From: Ceratodon purpureus
Lineage: Eukaryota > Streptophyta > Bryopsida > Pseudoditrichales > Ditrichaceae
NCBI GenBank assembly: GCA_014871385.1
Contig: CM026427.1
Location: 1,794,068 to 1,858,067, forward strand
Direction: 5' to 3'
DNA: 64,000 nt
Both the position numbers and the translations under genes were made by a program. A model generated the notes under the pieces. The model was given only the letters and a program-made list of their open reading frames with translations, made no database searches and was not told where the DNA came from. Positions 24,579-35,228 of the stretch are shown here, piece after piece (position 1 is the stretch's first letter; the number at the start of each line of letters is the position of its first letter).

Positions 24579-26002
24579 GGAGAAGCTACTGGCACTTGAG
24601 ATGCGTAAGATGACAGTAGACGTGTTGCGCAGCTCGTGTGTGGTTGTAATGGTCTATTTTGTATACGATTGAAGTGAGCTTGCAGGCCATTGCCATGTTA
24701 TGGTAGAATATATCGTCGATAGATTATACTGGAGGGGCATCATGTCAAGCCTTCGTATGGACAAACTGCATGATGGAATTGAAATGCTCATGCTGGCATT
24801 TAGCATGATCCCTGGCTGCAAGTAGGGTGTACGTCCATGACCGACTATTCTGTGGACTTATTTTGCGGTGGGCTGAAGTGGGTGATGTTGTTTATCATCG
24901 ATCTACTTTCGCTGTCTGTTTCATAGAATTCCCAAATATCTTTACTCACTTCGAACGTAGGAATTCCGGCACATAGCGTATTAGTTAGGGGCATCTTTCA
25001 TGTGCGTTTTTTGGATTAGACAATTCACAAACCTTTGTACTGACTGTGTCACATTGTGTTAATCCAGTTTGCACTTTATTGTAATATTCCCTATTTCTTC
25101 TTTCTTGAAAGGAACCTCAACTTATACCACCTAAGAGGAGCCACACAACGACATAGAAGACAGTTTTCATGGCCCATTAAGAGTCTACTACTTTAATTCC
25201 CTTTTACCAGTACATTTCTACGAGTACCGTACTAACACTCCAGCATCCTCTGCAACTCAAATAATTGGATTTGACATTGCTGTTGCGTAGAAACCAGTAT
25301 TCTGCAAGCACTGCCGTTTTCAATTTCAATGTACAGTACAGCACCAATGTTGGTAATGTAACACCGTTCCTCACAAGTTCACCTGGCAGAAGACACCATA
25401 GATCCCAAAAGCATATACCATACGTGCATCCTTGTTGGCATGCTCTTCTGGCAATTGTATTCATCTCTTCTGAGCAACATTCATCTGACATGAAGACTGT
25501 CATGGCGAAGGGAAGTGGAGCAGTTCAATGCAGGTGGAGTGGGTTAGGGCTTCCAGTAGGTTAAGGCAATGACGATGTATGTTGCTGTGAATTCATGGTT
25601 GTGGTGGTCGACCTGCACCAAGGCCAGCCCCAGGAGCTCATCCATCGCTTAATTTGATTACACAGCAACATTCTGATAGCATGGTAAGTCACCGAAGATG
25701 AAGGCAGACAACATTTCCTGCGTTACAATAAACGACCGGTGCACCTGCTCGGCTTTGACGTTGTTGTAGCAAGCGTGGAGGTTATACTGACGATCAGGCA
25801 GAAAAGATGCATGGAGCATTATGAGCTACGCCTCTTTGCAGAGAGTTTGACACTCATGGCACCTTACCACTTCGTCTCTTGCATCATATGGCGCTCACTC
25901 AGGAGAAGCTGCACATGATATTAGCATTGGATGTGTTGAAGGAGATGGTCATGGAGTAGAGAAATTTATCTGGAAGGACTTGAATTTTTTCTGAGATACA
26001 TC
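24579..26002. other. Spacer between USP and enkurin genes
   Basis: No convincing gene. The first few hundred bases are likely USP 3' UTR. The stretch from about 25600 onward contains fragments reminiscent of coding DNA but no consistent frame, and probably includes the enkurin promoter. Confidence 0.4.
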
Positions 26003-28742
26003 ATGTGGGAATCGAATGAGAGCGTGTTTAATGTTATCAAACCTCCGCCGGAGAAGAGGCGAAGGTCGCCTGCTCGAGCTCCTGATAATGCACCGGTGCG
26101 CAACAGTTCTTCACCTTCGCTTTTCGATGTCGAAACTAGAGATGGGTAAGGAAGTCAGGTGTGTGTGAATTGAGAGCTATCCTAAATGGATTACACTATC
26201 TTCGCAATCATATCAATCCAAATGGCAAAGACAGCTTCAGCAATGCAATAGCTGGGGGTTTAGCATGTCTGTGGAAGCACCTGAATTGATACATGTCTCC
26301 AGCAAAGCTGAGAAACTATCCAAGAAACTATTCTTGTAGCAGAGGTTTGTAGAGAAATTTGAGAGATGTATTTGGGCTGGGGGAATGGTCCTTGCTAGCT
26401 CAACATTTGTGCCCTTGACGGTGATATTGGCTGTGTCATTGCTGTGTTTTTGAGACAGCGGGACATGAGAATTGAAGCAAGAGTAGGATACAAATTTTCA
26501 CATGGAAAGAAATTGAGGACTCGTTGGAGAGTGTGCAGAACCCAATGACGGTTCGGCATCTGCTCTGGAAAATGAAGAACAACTTGAAAATTCGAGAGGC
26601 AGCCACCTTTGGACGCCCCCCAGGCTCTTCAACACCTCGCCCAAGACGCTTCCTCAAGAAGCACTCCAAGGAACCTAGACTTTCTGATCCTCACAGAAGT
26701 ATTGCATCCTCACTCTTGCCAGTATATGCAATCATTTTCAATTGTCTAGTTATTTCTGTACATTGATTGATATGGAGAAGGTTGCTGTGTCACTCCTTCG
26801 TCTATGACGAGTTCATAGAATTTGTTGCAATGTTGTAGTTATCAGAAATGGAGGTGGCTCTGTGTCGGACAGATGCATGTCTAAGAAGGATCCTCTTCCA
26901 GACCTCGAAAAGAATCCTCCGGTGGGACATCCTACCTTTCATAACTCATTTGAATGCTTCAGTCTCTTCTCGATCATCGTTCCTTGGTTCCAGCGGCTTA
27001 TCGTCCTCTTCTAGTAGGTGTAAGATGGGAGGATGATTTGGTGACTAGTGGGCTCTCTAGAGGTGGAAATTAGACACCCACAGGGAAGGAAATAGAGCCC
27101 AATCATTTACATACCATCTTCCTCGTGACCATGGTAATCAATTGTTAGTGGGAGAATGCATACTATTGGTTCTTTTTTATAGTTCTTTTTTTGTTCAAAG
27201 TAGGGAATGAATCACTCACTATGACACCCGTTATTGGATAAGTGAATCTGGGTTATGACACCCGTTCTTGGATAAATGAAACTGAGTTTCCAAGTAGTGC
27301 TTTTAGCAAAGTGAGAAGTTCGGAATGCAATATCTTGGAAGTGTTGCTTCGTTCATACTCAAGCAAGCAAAAATTACTCATAGATACGTCTGGAATAGGA
27401 CGATTATTTCTGTAACAAGACGTCCTGTCGATCTACTAGTTCAGACATTTGAAAGGATATCGTGATTGCCTTTTCATGTTGTCATGTTAGCGTCCTTCAG
27501 ACTCAAGAGTCGCTGTAGAAGTGACTCTTCAACATATCTACGAACTTTTAAGACGGCAAACAAGATCAGACTGATGTTCTGCAGGAGCCGTCTCCTTGTT
27601 TTGCTTAAGAAGTAGTCTTAATTCTCTGATGTTTGAAGATAAAGGGAAAAAGAGCACCATACCTGAAAACAGTTACAAGGGTCCCAGAATGGAACGTTGA
27701 GTCCAGACTGGTGCAAGATTGAATAACTCACTCGGGAAAATTTGTGTATGCAGAAGTACGGACTCAAGAGTGACACAGATTATATCACAGCAAATGCGGT
27801 TATGGTAATCAGAGCAAGTGAGATTGATTCCTTTCTGTTCTGAATAGGTGTTTCCTATCATATCATATCGTTACATTTCCAAATGTCAACCACATATTGG
27901 GAGAGAACATAACTGAAACGGAAATTTCTTTCCTGGAGGGCAGAGCCCAACAGGGCACACTGGCCAAAGAAAGAGAAGCCTCCAATGACGGATCCAGGGT
28001 TTGGAAGGTTACCGGCGTATCTGACCAAGAGGAAGAAAGAGTTGGCCCAAAAAGCTTCTAAGAACAGTCCTAAGAACCAAGGGGAGTGTCAACATCCAGG
28101 CACTCGCAGGTCACGACCAAACACCAGAAACCTTAGATGTGTAAATGTAGACCCAAGTGATTCACCCTGCCATCTAAAAAAATGTCTTGTAATTAGCCAG
28201 GTTTACGTGTGCTTAACAATCTCAACAGGTGTTTCAATGCAGTCTTTAATTGGGACCTGCCGAAGGGATTAGTTGTGGTGTTTCTAATCCTACTAACCAA
28301 GCTTTTATTCTGTACCGATGCTGATGTTGCCATGGATATCAAATTCACAGGCTAGATGGCGACGAAAAGCAGACAATTATTAATGGTCTAAAGATTAAGT
28401 GGGCCGTACTTAATGCGGAATACCAAAGACTTCCCTTCATTGCTGACACAGATGCACAAAAAATACGAAGGAACAGGTATTTCCTCGCTCTCCTAAACAC
28501 AATCATGTGCTTACCCAAATACCTACTGTTAGTGAAGCTTGTGTACACTAAATACGTTAGAAATAGAACAAGCACGATCAAGTACCTATTCCTCAGAGTT
28601 AATATAGAAGTGATTTGCAACACTGGTGTGCAGATACGAGGACGAGCTTGAGAACCTGCAGAGAGACATTTCACTATTGTCCCGGAAAGTAGTCCTAGTT
28701 TCAGAGAAAAGCCCATCCAAATTCAAGCCACCTCTGTTGTAA
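26003..28742 (+). CDS. ENKUR: Enkurin, cilium/flagellum axonemal protein
   Basis: Enkurin is an axonemal microtubule-associated protein of motile cilia and sperm flagella. Exon 1 (26003-26145) encodes NESVFNVIKPPP, like the enkurin N terminus. Another exon ends at 26698 and carries TPRPRRFLKKHSKEPRL, matching the conserved PSPKDFLKKHSKE block. It joins in phase 1 to an exon starting at 26839. A further exon ends at 28109 and has GFGRLPAYLTKRKKELA. Exons 28351-28476 and 28634-28742 form the C-terminal enkurin domain (GLKIKWAVLNAEYQRLP, then YEDELENLQRDISLL) ending at TAA 28740-28742. The last two joins are phase 2 and clean. Not resolved: the start of the second exon (about 26478-26532), the exon(s) between about 26930 and 27940, and the exact start of the 28109 exon. 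No break is evident. Confidence 0.85.
27221..27288. repeat. 34 bp tandem duplication inside an enkurin intron region
   Basis: Two adjacent 34-mers beginning ATGACACCCGTT differ at four positions. No coding role is apparent. Confidence 0.75.
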
Positions 28743-29806
28743 CTGTGTGGTACGCAGCTGAAATCCTGAAATTGTGCTTACGACAGCGTTAAATCGACAA
28801 TTAGATAGAGATCATCAATTATGATCAGTTTTTGAACAGGAACATGTGCACCAAGAGGTGGTCAAAGAAAAGAAGAATGCAATCGAAGAACATTGCAAAA
28901 CTTAGTAAGAGCCCAAACCCTAATTTCACGTGAAACTCTTCACAAACCAGGTAGCACAAAAGGTAGCGCATGTCCTATTAATTCTTGGTTCATCATCATG
29001 CACCGAATACTCTGTACACAATTTGGTTCAATAAAATGAAATGTTGAAAAGCACGACAACAAACGACGCCAAGGGAATTTGATGAAGCTAAGCAGTGTGA
29101 CAGCTGGAGCAGAAGCTCTTCACCTCTAGGCTCTACGTCACAAATGCCAGAACGACTGTGATGATCAAAATCAAACGAGAAAACCATTCAAGCACACAAA
29201 TCGTCAACAAAATTATCAAACTAGGATAAGTCAGTCCCAACCAGACTCCGCCTGACCCAGAGAAAGGAACCAGACGAAAATTGACAGGACTACTGACCTG
29301 CCGGGAGATACTTGATTTAGAAACTAACCCAGGAATGAGACACAGAAATAACAGCAACAATGGAAGTATCCGCCAGAATTACCAGCACACCTGCATTGAG
29401 GAATTTGCACTCCCATAACCCAATCAACTACGAAATTAGGTCAGCAAAAGGCACAGCACTCGCAACACGTCAAGGTATAGAGGGAGTTGAGTGGAATCTG
29501 ACGATCAAGCCCATGACAAGTCAGTGCTTACTCCAAGGCTCTGAATTCCATCCAAGATTCGAGAACATTTTCAGAAAAGTTACAAACCATCGTATAAAAT
29601 TAAGATATAGCCTAGAAAAGTAACGTTGGCCGTCCCTTTGGACCCTTCACAACCCCTCTGAAATATGTTCTCTTTGACAAAAAATTGGGACACAATCTCT
29701 AGTTGCACCACCAAAAGCTCCAGTACGAAACGACACTAGAGAGGCAAAATCAAGAGGATGGCGGTGTTGGTGAACACCAAATCTTTCCAAAGCGCTGGTC
29801 AAAACC
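28743..29806. other. Spacer between enkurin and histone genes, converging
   Basis: The two flanking genes converge here, so both 3' UTRs lie in this stretch. Short frames at 29133-29623 show no recognisable family. Confidence 0.4.
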
Positions 29807-30368
29807 CTAAGCACTAGTAAACTTCGTCACCGCCTTGGTGCCTTCCGATACGGCATGCTTGGCCAGCTCCCCAGGTAAGATCAAACGCACAGCGGTCTGA
29901 ATCTCACGGGATGTGATGGTCGGCTTCTTGTTGTACCTAGCGAGCCTGGCAGCTTCCTGCGCAAGCTTCTCAAAAATGTCGTTGATGAAGGAATTCATGA
30001 TGCCCATCGCCTTGGACGAAATTCCAGTGTCCGGATGCACCTTCATAAATCAACCCACGAAACCGAAATCAAAAACTCCGCGTCCACAAACACCCAAAAG
30101 AAACCCACTCAACTGCCTCCTCATCTCTCCACCCAACTAAACCTAAACCCAAATATCCGAAACCAACGATCACGGAAACCAAGTACATTGATCTCACCTG
30201 CTTCAACACCTTGTAAATATAAATCTTGTATGTCTCGATCGACTTCTTGCTCTTCTTCTTCTGCTTGCCCCCTTCCTTGACAGGCATCTTCTCAGCCTTC
30301 GACTTGACGGGCTTCTTCTCGGCCTTGCTCTTTCCGGCCTTCTGCTCCTCCGGCGTCTTGGGAGCCAT
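29807..30368 (-). CDS. Histone H2B, first copy (one intron)
   Basis: Core nucleosomal histone. Exon 1 is 30368-30198 (57 codons) and exon 2 is 30040-29807; the 157 nt phase-0 GT-AG intron falls between KVLKQ and VHPDTG. The product is 134 aa, the usual plant H2B length. The Lys-rich tail begins [20 protein letters not shown]. The histone fold starts near [13 protein letters not shown] and is complete through [15 protein letters not shown] to the C-terminal [16 protein letters not shown], including the Lys that is ubiquitinated in plants (AVTKFTS). The second copy has the identical fold and the same intron position, so the pair arose by duplication. An intron in H2B is unusual compared with the intronless core histone genes of most flowering plants. 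Confidence 0.97.
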
Positions 30369-30492
30369 CTTTACAAAAACTTCTGCAACCTCCGAAAGCT
30401 AACCCTAAAACCCTCTGCACAGAAAGAGAGAGAGAGACGATATGTACGAGAGTGATACAATGATGAAGAGTAGGGGTGGGAGATGGGCTCTC

Positions 30493-30500
30493 TTATATAG
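30493..30500 (-). promoter_or_regulatory. TATA box of the first H2B gene
   Basis: CTATATAA on the minus strand lies about 125 nt upstream of the ATG at 30368, in a plausible position for a leader of roughly 90-100 nt. Confidence 0.6.
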
Positions 30501-31653
30501 GGGATGCTGATGCTTCGAAAGCGGCGAAGAGACTCCCCTTGAATCCCAAGTGGACATGGCGGTACCCAAACTGCTTTCTATTTGTGCATCCTCAACCCAA
30601 ACTCAGGATTTGAAACCGCTCCATCTGCCGCCAATCAGGCTCCTCAATCTACAAGGCACGGATCCTCATCGAACGGTTCGTGGATTGTAGCATCGACGGC
30701 CATCAGGAGAATGAATGAAGCACTCTGCCAGAGAACTGAACGACATGATCATCGAAGAGATTAACTTCCTTCGTCCCGGAGTGGATTGAGGCTCTCAGAG
30801 TTCAACTACACTTCCTCAATTCGCTTTTTCCTATCGATATCGATTTAGGAAATCAACCTCAATGAAACCTAAGATTTCTGGAGATTTGATATGTTCAAGG
30901 CCGATGAGAAATTCATCGCCTACGTAACGTACCATTACCCAGTTGCAACGACGACCATTACCCAGTTGTTGCTCTCTTTCATATCCGGAAACTTTACGCC
31001 TTCAGAAACAAACTCAACGACGATGTAGCCGAAGGAGCCGTTCTTACAACGGCCACATACTGATTTTTATTTTGGTAGGATTGTGGATATAGGGATGGTT
31101 TAAGTGTCATGTTGCACAGAAATTCTAGTGGCAGAACCGGTTATAAAGAAATTCAAGGGTAGCGATCAGAGGGAATGAATACTAATCAAATTAATCCGAG
31201 AACGAACGCAGACGCGAAAATTTCTTCACAGTCTCGATTCGAGGAATAATGACAAGATCTTCTCATGTCATTGTTATTAATAAGGGATAATTAACTCACA
31301 ACGGTCCGATACCGACGACATTAGAACCTACAAAGCAGGCATGCTCAGTACATGACACATTGTACGATTACTTCAACAAACGGCATTAATCATGCTAAAG
31401 ACAGGGGCGTATAAGGAGAAAGCAACACGTATGCCAAAATCGAGGACAACCAGACACACCCGAACTACAACCCATAGCCCAGCTGAGCAGGCCGGCAGAC
31501 TGCAGAAGATTTACAGTTAAAATCTTCAAAATCAAGTTTCGATTAATTACAGTACTTACAGTCCAGAATACAAAGCCAAGGAGCGGTATTTTCATGAAAA
31601 TGGTGGTGTTTAAAAACACCAAATTAAAAAATGACCAAATGTCCTCGAGCCCC
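30501..31653. other. Spacer between the two H2B genes
   Basis: Contains upstream promoter sequence of the first H2B gene and the 3' flank of the second. No further gene seen. Confidence 0.45.
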
Positions 31654-32345
31654 TTACGCGCTCGTAAACTTCGTCACAGCCTTCGTGCCCTCCGACACCG
31701 CATGCTTCGCCAGCTCACCAGGCAAAATCAGACGCACCGCCGTCTGAATCTCACGAGAAGTGATCGTCGGCTTCTTGTTGTACCGAGCCAGACGTGCAGC
31801 TTCCTGCGCTAGCTTCTCGAAAATGTCGTTGATAAACGAGTTCATGATTCCCATCGCCTTCGATGAGATACCCGTGTCAGGGTGGACCTGCACCAACCAG
31901 AAACAGCAGTTAGCCTCCAATCCCCAAAACAGATATCCATCTACGATACGCCCTCACCAAAACCAAACCCTAAACTCAACTCGCTCACTCCCGCAATTGC
32001 ATAATTATTCCAACCAAACACGTCTCATAGTATCCCTTCCATCACCTCAATCTAAGCAAAGCAGACTCACCCTAGCAATCTCAAAGAACCACACCAAAAC
32101 ACCGAAATAGGAGTGAGCATGAACGCACTTCTGGGAGAAAGAGGGAGGAGAGAGGACACAAGTCATACCTGCTTTAGGACCTTGTAGATGTAGATCTTGT
32201 AGGTCTCGACGCTCTTCTTGGACTTCTTCTTCTTGCCCTCGCCCTTGGTGTCAGCCTTGATCTTCTTCTCCGCCTTCTTCACCACGGGCTTCTTCTCGGC
32301 CTTGCTCTTGCCGGCCTTCTGCTCCTCCGCCGCCTTGGGGGCCAT
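31654..32345 (-). CDS. Histone H2B, second copy (one intron)
   Basis: Exon 1 is 32345-32169 (59 codons) and exon 2 is 31887-31654, with a 281 nt phase-0 GT-AG intron at the same codon as in the neighbouring copy. The product is 136 aa. From VHPDTG to the end (77 residues) it is identical to the first copy. The N-terminal tails differ in the number of Lys/Ala/Pro repeats (here [20 protein letters not shown] then [16 protein letters not shown]). An in-frame upstream ATG would add 15 residues, but MAPK is the normal plant H2B start. Introns differ in length and sequence, whereas exon 2 protein is unchanged, pointing to strong purifying selection on both copies. Confidence 0.97.
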
Positions 32346-32485
32346 TCTGACTGCGCTGAGAACTAAAACGAAGGAAACACGAGCAAACACAGACAGCTAG
32401 AGAGCTTCAAAACAGTAGGAAATGACACAAACTGTGACAACTACAACAACACCAGCAATGAAGAGAAACTCGGTGGCCTATTTGC

Positions 32486-32670
32486 TTTTATAGTACGGGT
32501 CTTGGAGCCAGCCAATGGGAGAGCTCCGTTGGCGCGAGGCGGATCGATGCTGTGAGCCGTGGGATGGGGATCGGAGGGCGGGGGTTTGAAGGAGCGGGTG
32601 GCGCCAGTTTGAAGTTTCCCTCCACCTTTGGGGCAGCGAACTCCAGTTCGAATCCGCGCGGGAACCTGAG
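32486..32670 (-). promoter_or_regulatory. H2B promoter: TATA box, E2F-like and octamer-like sites
   Basis: CTATAAAA on the minus strand at 32486-32493 lies about 141 nt before the ATG. Upstream are TTGGCGCG (32529-32536, E2F-like), GGCGGATC (about 32538-32545, one mismatch to the plant histone octamer CGCGGATC), the palindrome GGCGCC near 32600, and CGCGCGGATT next to GCGGGAAC on opposite strands near 32651-32665. E2F and octamer motifs drive S-phase expression of plant histone genes, so cell-cycle control is likely. Confidence 0.5.
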
Positions 32671-33163
32671 TTTGCTGCGTTCACCAGCCTCGTTGGCGGA
32701 ATCTCCATGACCAACATGAGCATTCATTTGCTTACTTTGTATGAGTTCCAAATATTTGTTCTAACTTAAGTTGCCAAATAAAGTGGGTTTCTCCTCAAAA
32801 AAAAAAAAAAATGGAAATAAATGTAGTTATTTTTTCTAAATTAGTGTTTAGTGAGATCTTGGAATGACAAAAATATATAAAATTATGAATGATTTAAATG
32901 TATAAATTCTGAAATTATAGTTACGATCGTGACATGAACATGATAATTCATCTCGAAGTCTTTATAAATATTTATTATGTTGAAAAAATTATTCTATAAT
33001 TTTTTTATTACATTAATTTATATATTTGAAAAGTATATGATCAAAAAGAAAATTCTAATAACTCCACTTTATTTTACTTGTTTTTTTATTTTCTCCTGGA
33101 CTTTTTAATCTAAAGTTAATTTTTTTTAAATAAAAATATGTATATATATATATATTTTATTTA

Positions 33164-33200
<37 letters not shown>

Positions 33201-33456
33201 ACATATTATCTTACTCTATTCACTCCTTATATTTATTGAGAATCTTTTTGTATTTTGTTGATTTTTTAAAAATTGTTAGAATATCGGTGAGTCATATTTC
33301 AACTGCATATGTTTCTTTAATTGTGAATCAAAATCCAAGTTATTTACATGTCATATTATAGTCTAACTGATGTATAACAACAAGTCTCTAATTCTTTATG
33401 CATGTCATTGAAACCTTATTAAACTTCTTGTTTTTTTTTTCTTATCTTAGCAGAAA
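32671..33456. other. AT-rich spacer with an (AT)n tract
   Basis: An AT microsatellite with interruptions lies at about 33139-33197. Composition drops abruptly to AT-rich after about 32760. No gene seen. Confidence 0.5.
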
Positions 33457-34093
33457 ATGACAAGTGAAGACTATTTGACTGGATTTAGTCTGGATGACTT
33501 TGCAATGCATACTTATCTTGATGAAGTTCATTTTAATAGTATGAAGTTTGATCATGCCATTAGGAGGTTTCTTGGAGGTTTTCTTCTTCCTCTCAATGAA
33601 GGAAAGATGAACTGTATTATACAAAAGTTTGCAAAAAGGTATTTCAATAATCCTTCTTTGATTACATAGTCGTATTTGTATTTGTACTTTTATGATATAT
33701 ATTAGTTTGTTTCAGTTCTCATATTTATAATTATATTCATAATACTCGTTTTGTTTTTTTATGTGTTATTATAGGTATTGTGAAGACAATCCAAATGTTT
33801 TCAAGAATGAGAATAACGCCTGCCTTCTAACATATGATGTTATTCGTTTGAATGCCAATTTACACAATTCTAAGAATTGGAAGAAGATGACTAAGTTTGA
33901 GTTTTTGAATAAGTTATCATTTCAAACTATGGAAGAAAACATTCCTCGGGAGCAGTTGGAGGAGATATATGATTCTATTCTTTTGGAGGAGATAAAATTA
34001 AAAGGAGATGACTCAAAAATTCCAAATGATTCATTTTTGGATAAACTAAGGTCTTGGTGGATTTCCAAAAAATGGTGTTTTAATGTAGTTTAG
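33457..34093 (+). pseudogene. Truncated Sec7-domain (ARF-GEF, BIG-like) gene fragment
   Basis: Exon 33457-33638 joins exon 33775-34093 through a phase-2 GT-AG intron. The first gives FAMHTYLDEVHFNSMKFDHA then AIRRFLGGFLLP. The second gives YCEDNPNVFKNENNACLL and REQLEEIYDSILLEEIKLK. These align with the middle and C-terminal part of the Sec7 exchange domain of BIG-type ARF guanine-nucleotide exchange factors. The first Sec7 helices are absent upstream, and the long HDS regions of real BIG proteins are absent downstream. The catalytic segment LPGEAQKIDRI is here LPLNEGKMNCI, so the glutamate finger is displaced or lost. Expression and function are doubtful, although the frame itself is unbroken. 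It lies in AT-rich repetitive DNA. Confidence 0.7.
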
Positions 34094-34185
34094 ATTAAAA
34101 ACATATGTTTTTAAATGACGCGGTTAAAGACATATGTTCTTTACAACATATAATGACTTATATTTAATTTGATTACAATTTAGTA

Positions 34186-34333
34186 TTCCCTCCGTCTCAC
34201 TAAAAAACCTTGGTTTGGTAAAATAATTAGTCTCAAAATAAGATAGTGGTTTCTAAATTTGGCTCTACAAATAGAATTAACCTTAAATCCGCCATATTGA
34301 ACAAATCAATGTCTTTTAGTAAGACAGAGGGAG
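34186..34333. mobile_element. Stowaway-type MITE (Tc1/mariner)
   Basis: The 148 bp element starts TTCCCTCCGTCTCACTAAAA and ends with the inverse of CTCCCTCTGTCTTACTAAAA. It is flanked by TA on both sides (34184-34185 and 34334-34335). This is the classical Stowaway terminus (CTCCCTCCGT) and TA target duplication. It has no coding capacity. Confidence 0.88.
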
Positions 34334-34429
34334 TAATAATTTTATTCAATGTTTTTTAATACATTTTATTAATATTTATTATTATAAGCTTCAAAACTTT
34401 CTAAATGGTTATACATTTCAACAATGTTA

Positions 34430-34895
34430 TAAACTGTTAAATTTGATTATTAAAGTAAATAAGTAAATAAATGAAAAAGTAAATAAGTAAGTAAATGAAT
34501 TAGTAAATAAACACATAAATTAATAAATTAATATTTTAATTAATTAATAAGTAAGTAAAAAATGAGTAAGTAACTAAAGAAATAACGAAATAAAGAAATA
34601 AGTAATAGAGTAATAAAGAATGTACAGAAGTAAAGAAATAAAGAAGTAAAGAAATAAAGAAATAAAGAAGTAAAGAAATAAAGATATAAAGAAGTAAAGA
34701 AATAAAGAAATAAAGAAGTAAAGAAATAAAGAAATAAAGAAGTAAAGAAATAAAGAAGTAAAGAAATAAAGAAATAAAGAAATAAAGAGATAAAGAGATA
34801 AAGAGATAAAGAAATAAATACATAAATACATAAAGAAATAAAGAGATAAAGAAATAAAGAAATAAAGAAATAAATAAATAAATAAATAAATAAAT
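34430..34895. repeat. Purine-rich minisatellite of AAAGAAAT/AAAGAAGT units
   Basis: Several hundred bases built from TAAAGAAA, TAAAGAAG and TAAATAAA octamers. One strand is almost free of C and G. Long open frames on the minus strand are translation of the repeat (Leu/Tyr/Phe/Ser runs) and not genes. Confidence 0.9.
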
Positions 34896-35072
34896 TTATA
34901 CATACATGAAGAAAGATAAATATAAATAATTATGCTTGACATGTAGAAATTATCAAAATTTAGATTTAATGTTTGATGTTCATTTTATATTGTAATTTTT
35001 TGTGGTTTGTTTGAATGGAAATGTAATTTAAAAGAAGAAATTATACTACGCATAATTAACTTTTCAATCTAA

Positions 35073-35228
35073 TTATTGAGTTGATGAAATCCCTTCAATC
35101 TTAGTTTGTAGCTCGGTGCTCTTAGAATCTACCTTGGATCGTAGCTCCTTCAGGTTGGCTTTCATGTTGATTTGATCTTGCGTAGAATCCTTCACTGTAA
35201 TGAAGGTCGAATCGAATTTCTCATCCAT
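35073..35228 (-). pseudogene. Short coding remnant with coiled-coil character
   Basis: From ATG 35228 to TAA 35073 the frame encodes 51 residues (MDEKFDSTFITVKDSTQDQ, later NLKELRSKVDSK). Charged and hydrophobic residues are spaced as in a coiled coil. The frame is also open upstream (VVPVNEVIGEMK) but is interrupted by a TAA just before this ATG. Its composition is higher in GC than the surroundings. It looks like a decayed piece of a larger gene, possibly of transposon origin; the family is not recognised. Confidence 0.4.

Noticed and set aside
34536-34942. Long minus-strand frames rich in Leu, Tyr, Phe and Ser resembling membrane proteins
   Set aside because: They are translations of the TAAAGAAA minisatellite in all frames, with no start context or conserved domain.
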